Below, in pieces: positions 34,601 through 47,100 of a stretch of DNA of 64,000 nt. The stretch covers positions 9,061,976-9,125,975 of the forward strand of contig CM072889.1 of NCBI GenBank assembly GCA_037013685.1, read 5' to 3'. Each line of letters begins with the position of its first letter. The first letter of the stretch is position 1. This DNA comes from Acridotheres tristis. Its lineage: Eukaryota; Chordata; Aves; Passeriformes; Sturnidae. The notes below the pieces were generated by a model. It ran no database searches. It was given only the letters and a program-made list of their open reading frames with translations, and was not told where the DNA came from. A program made the position numbers and the translations under genes.

Positions 34601-37600
34601 GTCAAACTGCTGCCCGTCTGTACACATACTGAGAGGCTTCTACACAGCAGGAGCTGAACCAAAGGGGCAGGCCTGAATCCTGTTTGCTAATTCATTTGAA
34701 AGCAGCATTTTGTGTTACACTGGGTAGTGTAAGATTTCAGAGGGAAGGATAGAGAAGCACAACAGGAAGTCAAAACCACTCTGTATGTGTGGGCAGCTCC
34801 ACCCCTCCCATTGGTGCTGCTTTGCTGGCTCTTGGAAGTGCACTCACCTTTCCAGTTCCTCACGTTGTCCAAGCTGGACAAGGAGATCCTTCTGGGGACC
34901 AGAGCAACCTGAGCCTGGTAGATCCCTGCATGCCCATTCTGGAGGGCCATCTCATCTCCTCTCCTGTCTGAAAAGTGGGTTGGCTTGGGTGGCCGTGGTG
35001 GGGGAGTGTTGGACAGCACATCCAGCTGCGTTACACCATAGGGCAGTGAGTTTTGGCTCTTGTCAGTCTGAAACGTTGGTGTTAGCGGTGTCCCCAGCAG
35101 TGGAGAAGAGGAGGAAAAGTCACTGGATGGCCTACCAATGTCTATGTTCCTGGAGACAATGCTGGGATTTGCCACTGGGGCTCCAACCTGGTGCACAGTG
35201 CCAGCACTGGTTGGCTGTACAAGGTACAAGGAGGGCTGGGATTGCAATGAGTCAACAAAAACCTCATCTGATGATGTTTGCTCCAGAGATCTGTCTGAAT
35301 TTGACCAGCTGTCACACCTGCAAGGAGACAGAGGTCAGGACCTGCACTTTCCTTTTCTCCTGGCTGTAAGAACATAGAAAACAAAAAACCCCAACCACAC
35401 AGTTTGGGACAAGATCTGTCCCTTCCCTCTGAGCAGGACCAAAGGTTGGGGCACTTTGTGGAGCACCTTGAGCAACAGCAGGTGCCTGAAGGGAGGCTGT
35501 GTGTCAGATCCTCAGCCACCCACTTTGGAAAGGGACAGGACCAACATATGATGCTCAACCACTGATCTGTGCTATGAAAAGCACCCTGTAAATTGGATTA
35601 GGCTGGTGATCCCCGGTTGTGTTTGGGAGCCAGCCCTGAGTGGCAGGGCTCCCTGGAACTATGTGCCCCAGTTTCATGCCTGGACAGGCAGAGCGGAGCT
35701 CCAGCCTGACACATCTGGCAGACCCGAGACTCACCTGTTGTGGTTGAGCTTGCCCGACTCACAGTTGGATAGGAAGAGGTAGTCAGGGAGGAAGACTGAC
35801 TCGGACTCGCTGGGGGTCTCCTCCGTGGCAGCATCAGCAGTGTGGTTGACTGAGAAGGAAGGGTCAGCGATGTGGGAGGCGTGGGTGGAGGCAGCCGGTG
35901 AGGGCTGTGGGGACGAGGTCGTGTGAGACAGGCTCTCCACAGAACCTGCAATGGATGGCACGGCTGAGGAATGGCTCTCACCCTCTGACTGTCCTGGCTG
36001 TCACCACCTTGCTTTTGCACCAGGGATGTCTTACACCAGAGCAGCAGTGAATCAAGGCAAACACTGGTTCTGGGTAGAGGGGAGCCTGATTTTGCTCCTC
36101 CTGCCCAGGCTGTCAGAGTCTTCCAGGCTACAGGAAGTGCAGACCCCTTGCTCTGCGGTCCCCCTCTCCTGCAGGGCAAAGGCATCCCTCCTGCAGCCAG
36201 CAATGAAGAACAGACTCTGCTGAAGAAAGAGCTAAAGCACAACAGCCTGTTTTTTTTTTTTTTAAAGTATCTAATGCAAATAATTAATTATTCATCTCCA
36301 AAACTTCAAATTAATGGCGACAAGGAAAGGAATTGATTTCTTGCCACTTTCTAGATCTCAGTAGACAAAACAGCTTTCCAGCTTGTGGAGTAGCCAGACA
36401 AGCTCTGAACTTGTCTGCAAGCTTTTTATGCCTCTCGTGGCTGGACAAAACCACAAGAGCAGTGCTGTGGCTGTTACTGCCCAGCTGGGGGCTTCTTGGA
36501 TCTGCTGAGAAAAGTGACACTACTTTTCTGGAGGCCACAAGGCATGGGGAGCCTGAGCTCAGTGACACCTTCTCTGGGCATGACACTTCAATGTCCCCAA
36601 CCCAGAGTGGGATGGCAGTGGGACAGGAGGGGATCTGGACTGCAGGCAGTGGGGCTGCCCCAGAGTTGGCTGCCTGCTCACACCACAGGGCCACCCTTCA
36701 GTAGCAGCATGTGGCTGAGACACTCAGACCCATCTGGCCTGAGCACTGCCAGGCAGCAGAGAAGTCTGGTTCTATTCCTCTCCCAACCTCTGTCCCTGCT
36801 AGAGAGCTAGGACAGAAGAGAAGAAGGAGTGATGGATGAGCCACACAGTCAAGCAAAACAAAGCTTTTGGGGCATTTCAACTCAAAAAAATCAAGTGCTA
36901 GCCAGACCTCCCACAATGGGTAGCTGTGGAGTGGGAAGGATGTCTTTACAGAACAGCTCTCCAAAAACATCTGCTCCTGGCAGCAAGCTCAAACAGTGGC
37001 ACCAAGAGCACAAGTCCTCAGTCAGGGAATATGATTTTTCTAATGAAATTTCAGGTTGCTGCATGGCAGCTCCTTCACCAGATCTGTGTGGGGATGGGGC
37101 AGTGCTCACTGGGTCCCTGACACCTGCAAGACTTAGCAGTGGATGCCCATCTCTCTGGCTCAGACACTGCCTGAATCAAAGTTGCAAAACTCTTCTCCAA
37201 AATGAAAAACCCCACAGCAAAAACAAACTCAAGAAACCAGCAACTGCTGAAAAACCCACACTGAGAATTAACATGTCTTCAAAGTGCAGCAGAATGGCAG
37301 ATTTCTCTAATGCTGATATCCAGAACTTGACGGAAGTGCTGGAAACCAGCCCCTGACCAGCTGCATGCATCCTGTGGCCCAGATCCTGCACTGTGTGATG
37401 AGGTCCTGAGACCCTCCAGCAGGTCCAATCTAGTCCAACCTCAACAGAGCCACAAGGCTTGGCACTGTACCAGGTTGTTGTAGTCACCTCTCAACCCTGG
37501 GAGGTGCTGGGTATATGTACAAGCAGACCAGGAGGGATGAAAAGGGCTGCCAAAACTTGAGTGGTTAGACAGCAACATCACTAAACACAAACTAAACCCT

Positions 37601-40600
37601 TTCAGGCACATGGTGCAATTCTTGGGGCCACCCTGTACAGGGCCAGGAGTTCGGCTTGATGATCCTTGCAGGTCCCTTCCAACTGAGGATAGTCTATGAT
37701 TCTCGTGATCCAGGGTCCCATGTCAGCCACAGCAGGCTTCAGCCCTCATCTTTCTGATAGCAGCAGAATAATAAAACAGCTGATCTTCCCCTCCCCTCAC
37801 TATCCTTCATCTCATCCCTTTCAACCTGGGAGGGAGCTGCCTCTTTCCTTCCTATCTACCAGTATTGACTCCCTGCTGCTTCCTCCAGTTAGCTTCAGAG
37901 ATCTTGGCTGTGGTTGACCTCAGACCAGCAAAGCATATAAGAACATGCTTAAATTCAAATGTAAGCAAAGGATTTGCTTTAATTTTGAACTGGTGCTTAT
38001 AGCAGCAGGGTTTTATCAGTGATCATCTGGAAGGAATGGCTTTTACAGGGTGTCACATTTACAAAGTAGAGCTGAGGGCTGCAGCCTTCCCATCTGAAAA
38101 GTAACTTTTGTTCATCATCAGACAGTAATTCTGCTTTTAAATCTTGGACTCTAAGAGCTGTCTTGCAAGTTGACAATGATCAAATATACACTGGGCTAAC
38201 TCCCTAGGGATCTCAGAAAAACACTTCACCATCTGACTACATAAAAAAAACTCCAACAAACCAACAACTAAAACTGCCACAATATATAAGAAAGAAATTA
38301 ATGACATTCTGGGTTATTAACACAGAGAACAAACAGGCCTGAACTCCATCTGGTACTCACAGGGTTTAGCCATGGATTATCCCATCAGGAAAGGCTATAG
38401 CTGCAGACCACATGGCAACGGCTGTGAGCAGGAGGGAGGGATGGGGACAGTGCAGACTTGCCCTTTTCTGACCTTCAGGGGCTCAGGGACCCGCAGCCAG
38501 CTCCTCACAGACTGTTCCTGTCCCTGCCAGCTCTGCTGGTAACAAAATCATGTGCATTAAATTTACCACAACAGCAGCTGGGCGGAATAAATTATGCATG
38601 GCTACTTTCAACAGTGAGAAGGCAAAGAATAGGTTTGGTGCCTGCCATCCCCTTTGCCAGAGAGACAGCAGAAGGCTTGAGTTGCCAAAATAACTCCTTT
38701 GGTGGGTACTAACACAAAACAGTTCTGCCCTGCAATTATGGAGAAAGTCACCACAGAGGCTGCACAGCATCTTCCACAGTGACTTCTCCCATCAATTAAG
38801 GGCCATTGCTTGGAGAAACAGAGGGTTTTCCCCTTCTGCTACAGACGCCAGCCCCCTCCTCAAGAATTGTTATGGTACAACAGCAGCGCAGGGACATGGT
38901 GGAATAGGAGTGTTCTTCTCACATCAACCACCCCTGAAGGTACATTGACATACCAAGGAGGTAGAAATAATGACAGTAAGGCTTCCTAATGAAACTGATT
39001 AAATAACCTTCCCACTAGTTTCTCCAGTGAAAAGCTGTTACACTGGACTGTGTCAATTAGTCACGGCTTCAATTTGCACATGGGATAAACTGTGTCCCTG
39101 ATGTCCCACAGCCACTTCATTTCATCCCCTCCCCTGCTCCAGACGCTTGAGCCAAGCATCCTCTCAATCCCCTGTAGGTCTGTGGGTCCCATGGGGCTGG
39201 GGAACGATGTCCCTATTGGGAGATTTCACCAAAGATGGAAGCAGGTTTTGCTTAGGTAGGTTAGGAAAACCAGGAACAAGGTCTCTTCCTCTCTCCTCCA
39301 GCTGAGTTCCCAAAGGTGCCAGCTCCCCTGTCATTTCCAGCACGGCCAGCGTCACTTTCTCGTGGCAGCAGTGTATGAGTGCTGCTGGCAAATCCTTCCT
39401 GGCAGCCGCCCTCCCAGGTGCTTCCTGACATCTGCCTGGAGCTGCCATATCATCTCTGCCTCTCAGCTGTCCTCTTTCTTGTTGGCTACAGAGCTGTGCT
39501 CACAGGAGCCATGGCTTTCATAACTTTGCTCCTCATCTGGCTGCCAGCACCTCTGGTGTGGGGACCTGGATGTCCATCCAGCTTCTTTGCTGCTGGAAGG
39601 GACTAACTGGGAACCACAGGACAGTGCTTAAAGCTAAGTCACTGCATAAACCTGTGGCTACACTTTTGGCACTAAGCAGAGAAAGCAGCAGATTGTCTTT
39701 GGCATCAGTCACAGCAAATTTTCAGTGATGCACAGATTAAGCGTGATATGATTCATAGCAGGGACTAGTATTTTTTTAAAACAGTAGCATTCAAGTTTAA
39801 AAAGTATGTGGCATTTAATAGCGCTTTTCTCTTCTAATGTTAGTTTTTAAGGGTAATTTGTTTAAACCTACAGGCCCTTGGAGAATTTAGGAGATCCTGA
39901 AAAGCTGAAGCAATTAGCAACTGTTTGAAATGTGATGTGCAACTTCTGGAGTTATGCAGTTTTAAATCAGAGGATCTGGATGTGCTTGGTAGCATGACCT
40001 GGACGCACCCCAGACCTGAGCTCATTGGCAGGAGCTGCAGGATAAATGGAAGCTCTTAGGAGCTATTTGGCATTAGAGACACAGTAAGTGCATGTCTGGA
40101 GGATTAGCTCACACCACCCTTGATGAGTGCTGCAAGTTCAGGTGCCAGACTTGGTACTGAACCAAGGCAAGTGATCAGCACTGCTGAACTTCTTGGGTGG
40201 TAATATCCACCTTGGAAAGCTGGAGTGTCAGCTTTCCCAACTGCTGCTGCAAGAGCTGTCATTTCTCATCCATCACTGCCCACACAGGCCATCTTTGCTG
40301 GGAGAGAAACCCCAACGTGCAATACTCTAAGTATTGTCCTTATGCAAGTCTTAAAAGCAATAGTGCCCTGCACCAGCAAAACAGAGAAGGCATTTCCCAG
40401 TATAAATGCATCTGTCTGGGACAGCCACTGTCTTAGCTCCTCTGCCACAGATCACATCCCCTGTGAACATCCTCACACGGTGCCAGGAGAAGGCTGCCTA
40501 CATGTTTGAGAGATGAAAAATATTTTTCTTTTTTGCATAGAATAGTTTACCTTAATTTCAGAGTAATTGGTAAAACTATATCTAAAATAATCCTGCACCA

Positions 40601-42287
40601 GAAATAACAACCCAAGAGCAACTACTCAGAGTCAACAAAGGCAAAACAGCAGGAAGGTGGTTGCTGAATAGCCCTAATTCCATCCAAGCTCCAAAGGGCA
40701 GTAGACTCCAATTCCTACCAGCCCGACTTTGAAATTTGTATTCATGGGCAGCTTGTACTGACACAATCTGTCAGCAAGTTTTCACGGTAGTTTCTGAAGT
40801 GAATGGGAAAAGAACATACATCACATTGGTAACAGGATCACTGCAGTGTTCTCGCCACTCCCATTTCCCTCAGAAGACACTACTCAAAAGGCAGCTAAGT
40901 AATGCCAGGAACCATGATAGATTAAAATAAAACCTTTCCCATGGCCTTTTGTTTCCTATCAAGTTTCTTGGTAATGGTGTGGCCATGCAGCACTTGCAGA
41001 CACCAGCAGCACTCTGTGTGCACAGCACAAAGACCATGGAAGGATAAACTGTGTGGCCACACTATGATACTCCCAAACACAGTACTGCCCTGGGGCTCAT
41101 GCCCCTCCATTGGCCCCCCTTTTCTACTCTTGCACTGCCTTTTATCACATTGAAAGGCTTCATTCTGACTCACTTCCTCTGAAACTCTCAAATTGCTGCT
41201 GTATCTGCCACTTGGAATTGTCAAGGGAAAGACAGATTGCCATTATCTGGGCCTGATTGTCTCATTTAAAAGGTAAGTTAATGATGGTACAGGTCCCCAC
41301 TTTAATTACTAGCTACATCCATCTTGGAGTGGTTAATTCTTGGCAGATTTTCAAGAAATTCACTCTATGGAGTATATACAGGTGTAGGGCCTGGCAAAAG
41401 AGCTGCCTTTATGCTTCACTGGCAGGACCATCTCTTAAGTCTATACACACACTTTTAACATTCTTATCCTCTGCCTTTTCTTTAATTTCTCTTATTAACA
41501 GACTAAGGCAGCTTATTATTTCTGTCACTGATCTGTGTACACGCATATACACCCAAGTCTGTGCACATTCCACACCCAGCAAAGCCTGAGAAAATGGGAG
41601 TTATACAGGATGCTTTCCTGGAGCAGGTGCATTACATTAAGTTTAACTAAATAAATAGAGGACATTTAACGAAATAAATGGCCCCAGATGATAATAGTCA
41701 GCTTTTCACATAAACAACACCTTTTCTTAAAGACCTGCTGTTTGCTCCAGCAGGAATTGCTTCATCAAAGTGAGATCAAGCAGCCAATGATTATTTCCTC
41801 CCAGCAGCAGTGAGGTCCCCGAGAACTTTCAGATCAGGGTTTAGTATCATCTCTGTGCTGTATGGAGATACAGGAACAACAGTCCTCTTCTACCTGCCCA
41901 GCCCAGCCCAGCCTGACAGCAAGGTCCATACCTCCTGTCACCCCTGGGCATTCTCCCAGCATCCAAGGTGAGCATGATCCTACCTCTGCCATCTTCTAGA
42001 TGTCCAAAGTTACAGATCTGGCTGATATTGTGCACCCAGATCTGCATCTCCTCCTCAGTCTTGGCTACCAGGTAGAAGGTGCGGTAGGTGGTTCTCACAA
42101 TGAACACAAAGTTGTTCTGAAATTCCTTCTTGATGAAATTAGGTCCTGAGTGCTTCAGCACTTCACATTCATTGAGGTCTATGATGCGGATGGGCTTTTT
42201 GGAGTGGTTATTCCTGTAGTATTCCAGCACGTCCGGGTTCCCACTCATGCGGCCCCTGCGCAGCACGAACCAGCGCTTCCGCCAGGC
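25487..42287 (-). CDS. GAB3: GAB3 scaffold/adaptor, coding exons 2-10 (first coding exon outside the window)
   Basis: Nine exons with GT-AG borders and matching phases join into 570 codons plus stop: 41984-42287, 35735-35945, 34848-35317, 32273-32328, 30901-31156, 29683-29764, 27977-28079, 26612-26725 and 25487-25603. The product matches GAB3 better than GAB1 or GAB2, for example WFVLRRGRMSGNPDVLEYY in the PH domain, TEET.SESE.VFLPDYL, and the C-terminus TDERQSKV. GAB proteins are membrane-recruited docking proteins downstream of cytokine and growth-factor receptors. GAB3 is known mainly from haematopoietic and myeloid (M-CSF receptor) signalling. The PH domain, both GRB2-SH3 motifs, three YxxM sites and two SHP2 sites are intact. 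Adding about 24 residues for the missing first exon gives roughly 594 residues, near the mammalian length. No frameshift or premature stop was seen. Confidence 0.95.
26612..26725 (-). CDS. GAB3: GAB3 exon 9: first SHP2-binding tyrosine
   Basis: A 114-nt, phase 0-0 exon begins EHRQATSPYSG and contains LDYLALDFNSASPSP. YLALDF (26642-26659) is the first of the paired sites in GAB proteins that engage the SHP2 SH2 domains. Both exon ends are on codon boundaries, so skipping it would keep the frame. The donor is AAG|GTACGA. Confidence 0.93.
27977..28079 (-). CDS. GAB3: GAB3 exon 8: third YxxM site
   Basis: It encodes (Y)NRMSFISPERDVINSARIF and ends in EEEESYIHM. YIHM (27977-27988) occupies the position of the third potential p85 site of GAB3. 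The acceptor is TTCATAG and the donor ATG|GTAATG. Confidence 0.92.
29683..29764 (-). CDS. GAB3: GAB3 exon 7
   Basis: An 82-nt exon encodes (S)RPPPLDLRNLSTIREHAAVTR and ends TVP. The acceptor is TTACAG and the donor TA|GTAAGT. Genomic sequence past the donor would give an immediate stop, so correct splicing to exon 8 is needed; the junction codon becomes TAC (Tyr). Confidence 0.9.
30901..31156 (-). CDS. GAB3: GAB3 exon 6: PI3K sites and atypical GRB2-SH3 motif
   Basis: It starts PCRFSPLYST. It has two YxxM motifs that bind the p85 SH2 domains when phosphorylated, YVPM (31091-31102) and YIPM (31028-31039). It then has PPVNRDLKP (30911-30937), the PxxxRxxKP class of motif recognised by the C-terminal SH3 of GRB2. 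The donor is AAGT|GTGAGC. Confidence 0.95.
32273..32328 (-). CDS. GAB3: GAB3 exon 5: small exon
   Basis: A 56-nt exon encodes (A)DMEGSSLRSRDKRLSLNL, with acceptor CTTGCAG and donor TTG|GTAAGT. It is short and basic and agrees in position and sequence with mammalian GAB3. Confidence 0.9.
32329..34847 (-). other. GAB3: GAB3 intron 4
   Basis: A 2.5-kb intron. A 173-codon plus-strand frame at 32880-33401 has no recognisable domain and is regarded as chance. No mobile element is obvious. Confidence 0.7.
34848..35317 (-). CDS. GAB3: GAB3 exon 4: proline-rich region with GRB2-SH3 site
   Basis: It runs from CDSWSNSDRSLEQ to SLDNVRNWKG, 470 nt, phases 2 to 1. It contains PPPRPPKP (34981-35004), the polyproline GRB2-SH3 site typical of GAB proteins, and LVPRRISLSSLDN, a basic serine site likely to be phosphorylated. 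Acceptor and donor (AAAG|GTGAGT) are canonical. Confidence 0.95.
35735..35945 (-). CDS. GAB3: GAB3 exon 3: linker after the PH domain
   Basis: It encodes GSVESLSHTTSS through FLPDYLFLSNCESGKLNHNR, with acceptor TTGCAG and donor CAG|GTGAGT. It is serine/threonine-rich and mostly disordered. The acidic-aromatic block SESESVFLPDYL is conserved with mammalian GAB3. Confidence 0.93.
36250..36263. repeat. Poly(T) run, 14 nt
   Basis: An uninterrupted T14 run in GAB3 intron 2. Confidence 0.9.
37585..37706 (+). mobile_element. CR1 LINE 3' end (sense) in GAB3 intron 2
   Basis: The blocks 'tcaggcacatggtgcaattc', 'gccaggagttcggcttgatg' and 'gatccttgcaggtcccttcc' are followed by the terminus 'tctatgattctcgtga'. 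It is antisense to GAB3 transcription. Confidence 0.85.
41984..42287 (-). CDS. GAB3: GAB3 exon 2: most of the PH domain
   Basis: The exon follows a CTTGCAG acceptor and begins AWRKRWFVLRRGRM. It carries the PH beta-strands and ends with the C-terminal helix (EMQIWVHNIS, containing the PH-invariant tryptophan) and GHLEDGR. The donor is G|GTAGGA and phase 1 is left over. The domain binds phosphoinositides (PIP3) and brings the adaptor to the membrane. Its first strand, about 24 residues, is encoded by the missing exon. Confidence 0.95.
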
Positions 42288-42342
42288 CTGCAAGGGGCAC
42301 AAACAAAGCTTTTAGTGCCAAACACCTACCACAGCAACACCC

Positions 42343-42750
42343 ACACACAGAATCATCAGGGTTTGAAAACACCCCTCAGCTCACTGAATCCAGTCATCAA
42401 CCCAGCATTGCCAACCCATCACTAAACCATGTCCCTAAACACCGTAGTTGCATGTTTTTTCAAGAATTCCAGGAATAGTGAATCCACCAATTCCCTGGGC
42501 AGCCTGTTCCAATGCTTAGCCACCCTTTCAGTGAAGACATTTTTCCTAACATCCAAACTAAGCCTCCCCTGAAGCAATCTGAGGCTGTTTCCTCTTGTCC
42601 TGTTGCTTATTACCTGGGAGAAGAGCCCAACCCCTGCCTGGCCACAACCTTATTTCAGGTAGTTCTAAGTAATAAGGTCCTCCCTCAGGCCTCTCCAGGC
42701 TGAAAAACTCGGCTTCCTTTAGCTGCTTCTCATGGGACTTGTGCTCCATG
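42343..42750 (-). mobile_element. CR1 LINE 3' fragment (antisense), 55 bp upstream of GAB3 exon 2
   Basis: It begins 'cacagaatcatcagggtttg' and shows 'attccctgggcagcctgttc', 'gaagacatttttcctaacat', 'cttgtcctgttgcttattac' and 'ctctccaggctgaaaaactc'. It lies in the same orientation as GAB3 and comes within about 55 bp of the exon 2 acceptor. Confidence 0.88.
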
Positions 42751-44116
42751 CTTATTTTCTTTAAGGTTTTACAGTTGTTTTGATAAGCTAGCCAAATTGT
42801 GATTTTTATTTGATGCACTTGCTATCAACTTGCATTGGAGATTGGAAAACAGGCACAGAGTTGTCCCTGGGAGGTCAAGATGAACATTCTCCTTTCCCCT
42901 CACCCTGCCAACGTGATGCAATCAAAATGATCTAATACATCACCACCTCATCCATAGAAGAGAGAACACATTTTCCTTTGTAAAACAAAAATACCAAGAA
43001 CTGCACATACCTGGAAACAAGTGCCTTTTGCCCAGCAAAGCCTAGGGCTTCAGATACCCTGTGCAGCTTCCCTCCTATAGTTTTCAGTGCTACTACAAGG
43101 CTGCTAATGAGCTGCCAGTTACTTCTGAAAGCCTAGAACAAAGCTTAAGGGAGTTGTAGTGCTAAAAATTAAACAGAAAACTTCAGCATCTTACAAAAGG
43201 ACAATTATTTACACGGGCACTATCAACCTAAAATAAACCTGGCCAGCACTGATGCTTTCTGACCCTTGTGACTGAAGGTACAGGTCCCATAGAGCGTTAA
43301 ATGAAGTCCTGGCAGCATCACTCTATAAAGCCACATCCCTGTTTCTGGACACAAAAAAAATATACTTTCCCTTTTTTCTCCAGCAGCTGTTTTTGTTCAT
43401 CAACAGTATAAGCGCCTCTGTGTTGGTTATATTTGTCACCAACACCTACTCTGAGGACCAGAAGAAATCAATCCTGATCTCTGTCCCACAGAGAAAAGCC
43501 AAAATAAGACATTAAGACCTTCATCCTTGCCAAACTCCATAAAACTGTTAGATACATCATGCCCAAACCAGCCAGGCCAGGGAGCAGCCAAAGCTAAGGC
43601 TGCAGCTGCCTCAGGTCCTATGGAAACCTGGGAAAGGTGCAGGTGCTCACATACTGCCCAGAGACCTCCAACACCTGCACAGACACTGGCTGCTTTACCT
43701 ACCTTCATTTGAGTTAAAAGTTCATTGAAAGAAACATCTGAACAACCATTACTACAACTTCCCTACCTGAATCTTACCCAAGAACTCTTTGCAAAAGGAC
43801 TTTGTCACAATGATGTAAATTTGGGTGGTAGCTTGCATTTGAGTTGAAAATCACACTTATTTTGCAAAGAGTGAATCTGTCAGTTTAAAGACAGGCAACT
43901 ATTCAATTTTAAGACAAAATAACTGAGTGCAGGCTGCTTTCAATAAGATGTAAGAGTCCTTACTGGCACAGTTTAAGATAATCTAGGCACTACATATTTT
44001 GCTCATGCTGAGTTCCTATAGGAATGGTGATAGTTAAAATGAGCAACAAAAAAAAATCAACGATCATTATGTCAGTAAAAAGCATTTCTTTTTGTACTCC
44101 AAATAAATGTATTTGG

Positions 44117-44132
44117 TTTTTTTTTTTTTTTT
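44117..44132. repeat. Poly(T) run, 16 nt
   Basis: An uninterrupted T16 run followed by 'gcattgcag'. Confidence 0.9.
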
Positions 44133-47100
44133 GCATTGCAGCCAACTTTTTACAGTCTATCAATATTCACCCAAAAATTTATCTAAGAAGTAAGTCTGTT
44201 CAGCCTGGCAGTACCTCAATCTATTTTGAAAGCAAATGATTCTTCAAATACAGAGAACAGAGAATATAATATCATGGAAAAAGCTCTTGCAAGGCTGAGC
44301 AAGCCTGTTTACAAGAGAGGCTTACAGACTAGGGCATTACATCAGGAATAAACAGGAAGCAGAGATGAGGTACAAAGTGCAGTAGACAAAGAAAACTAAG
44401 TCTTGCCCCCACTTGACCTATTAGATTTGTCCTCTGTTGGAAGTAGTTAGAGATAACAGATTACTGACACTTCTTAGACAAGCATAGTTTTGTGGAAGCC
44501 AGAGAAAAGGAGAAACATACATAGGAAACAGAAACAAAAGAAAAATGTTTAATGGAAAAGGAACTTTGTAGACTTGCCAGATATAACACTGGAACACAGG
44601 CCAGCAGGTACCACATGCATAGTACCAAAAAGAGCCCAAATCTCTGTCACCTGCAATCCAAGTCCTGCTCAGGCTCAATGCACTCCCCACAGACAAATCA
44701 GGACAGAAAGGTCCCAACCCCTAACACACTCTCACCCCTAAAAAACCAAAGAGAAATATTTCAGAAGGGATAAGACAAGAGCTGCTCTTTCACCACCCAG
44801 AGAAGGAGGCTGCTAAGGCAGTAAGATAACAACCCCCACAGCTTCACTACAAAACCCCTCCCTCCTCAAAGCTACCAATCTAGCAGCTTAAATATACCTG
44901 GCTCTTGCTGATGGAAATCAGAGAGAAATCACTTGCATCTGAGCAAGCTGATGAGCCAGGGGATGGGGGAACAACTGTCTGCCTGGCACCCTAGCTGTCA
45001 GCTGGGGAAAAGTGGAAGCTCAGAGCTACCTGCTGGTAATTGCTACGACACCGTGAGGCAGGACAGCCCAGTCAGTACCTGATTTCATATCCAAGCAATT
45101 TTATTTTCATGATTCTAAAGGAGTGTGTAGGTTGTGTTTAGCACAACCCGGGCAGCTGGTGAGAGAAAAGAGAAAACTGCTGCTGTGCTTTGTGGAAAAG
45201 CCCATAGTGTATACATTTAGGAGGCAAAGGCTGGCTGTGTGTTGTGAGGGCTCTGTGGCTCTGTTGGTTTGGGTCTGTCTCTGAGAAGGTGCCTGCTAAC
45301 CTGTTTCCCTCTGGATACAGAATTTGATCACGTTTATCATTGGGCTGGTGCTGCAAGACTGGAGAAGGAGAGGTGCCCAGTCAGAGTGGCTCATGATGGG
45401 AGAGGAGAGCAAGGCTGAGTCTTTGAGAGAAAACACTGGCTATCATAGCTGAGCAGCCGTGAGAACAAGGCTGAGGGGAAACAATGCCAGATAGCTGCCT
45501 AAATCGGCACTGCCCCTGGGAAGGGTGGTGCCCTCAGCACCTTCTCCAGGCCCGTGGTGGGGCCCATGTAGCCAAACAGCCCCTGGCTACCTGAAAAACA
45601 AGTAGATTTTTCTTGTGGGGGTTATATAGAGACTATTGAAACATGCAGGAAAGGGGAGGGGGTGGAGTGAGACAGAGGAACTGCCCTTTAGTGATATCAC
45701 AAGCTCAAACAAGTCAACAGCCTTGGCTGCCACTGTGGAGTGCCCCAAATATTAATGTACTCTCAGCCTCATGGAGCTGCTGGGACCAAAGTAAATACCT
45801 GCCCTTGCTGCCAATTGCTGCTCTGGAGTACAGAGGAGGGAGAGGCACTGAGGGATGGCAGCCTGAGCCAGCAGTGCAGGTGAATCAACATTTGCACACT
45901 CAGATCTTCATTGACATTTAGGTACTCAAGCCCTCTTGAAATCAGGTGCCATGGCAGAGTGGCAGTGGCATGGACAACAGGGAGCCTGTTGGAGCCACCT
46001 GGTGAGCTCACCTGCTGCCTTGTGCCAGGGATGTTCTATGCCTGACACCAAAGAGTCATCTGAGGGAGCAAAACCAGCAGACACCACCACATCCAATACT
46101 GGGAAATGGGGAGTCAATGGGAGCCAGCCCACTGCCCCAGCACCCAGTCTTGGCTGGATACAGGCAGGCCAGCACCAGGGAGGATGTAGAAGGGTGGGAG
46201 GAGATGGGACCACCTCTTCCCTGGGTGCTTGCTCTTAACATCAGCTTCATTGTACCATCGAACTGCATCTGCATGCACTTCAACTCTCTGGGCTCCTTTT
46301 TCTGTCCTCCACTTTCTAAGGAAAAAGTGGCACCAGCTGCTGACATGACACAGTTACCTGTGTGAATGGGGTTGAAGGACCATCTTTTGCACATCCTCTT
46401 ACATTTGACATATCCAGTCCCATCACTGTCTCCCAGACTAATTTCCATTCTGAAACTTTCCCCTATATGTGCCTTTACACACAAAATGTTGGCTGCAAGA
46501 CCCTTTTTCTTATCCTACAATGCTGAGTGACAATACACAGGGTTTTTGAGCTATTTGCAGCATGCCTGCAAGTGGACTGGAGCAGGTTTGCAATTGCAGG
46601 TTTGCCTGTGTAAGGACTTGTCCTGTTCCGTGGCATAGGCAAAGCAGGGTTTTTGGTTCTGGCACACCTTTCAGCAGGAGTCTTTTATCTCTGAGTCAAA
46701 TATCCTCTCCTCATTTTCCTGGCATTTGCCTGCAATCTGCTGTATACCTCCTTTCCCCAGGGTAAGGGGATGCAGCACAACGGGGTCACTGGAAGCCCAG
46801 CAGTGACAAGCCCTGGCCAGATGAGTTATCAGCAGCAGCTTCTGTCTCTCAAGACCTCAGCAGCTCATACACCCTGGTACTGAGGGTGCTTGGCCCCTCA
46901 TAGTCCCTATGCACAGGGCAGGGACTTGTGCCTCTCTCCAGTGCCCACCCCAGCCCCACAGCAGAGCATGGTGGCTTGTACACAGCTGTACATCCTCAGT
47001 AGCTTCCTTTTTACCATTTACCAGTCACAAAACTGCCTCCTCCTTTCCCTGTTACAGGACTGTCTCCTTGTCTGCTGAGGGTGCTGGTACCAGGCTAAGA

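Larger units (their letters stand above)
35946..41983 (-). other. GAB3: GAB3 intron 2
   Basis: A 6.0-kb intron that contains one CR1 fragment (37585-37706) and a T14 run near 36250. No other gene or exon is recognised in it. Confidence 0.7.

Noticed and set aside
34785..35369. 194-codon plus-strand frame
   Set aside because: It is antisense to GAB3 exon 4 and its borders. The minus-strand reading matches GAB3 throughout.
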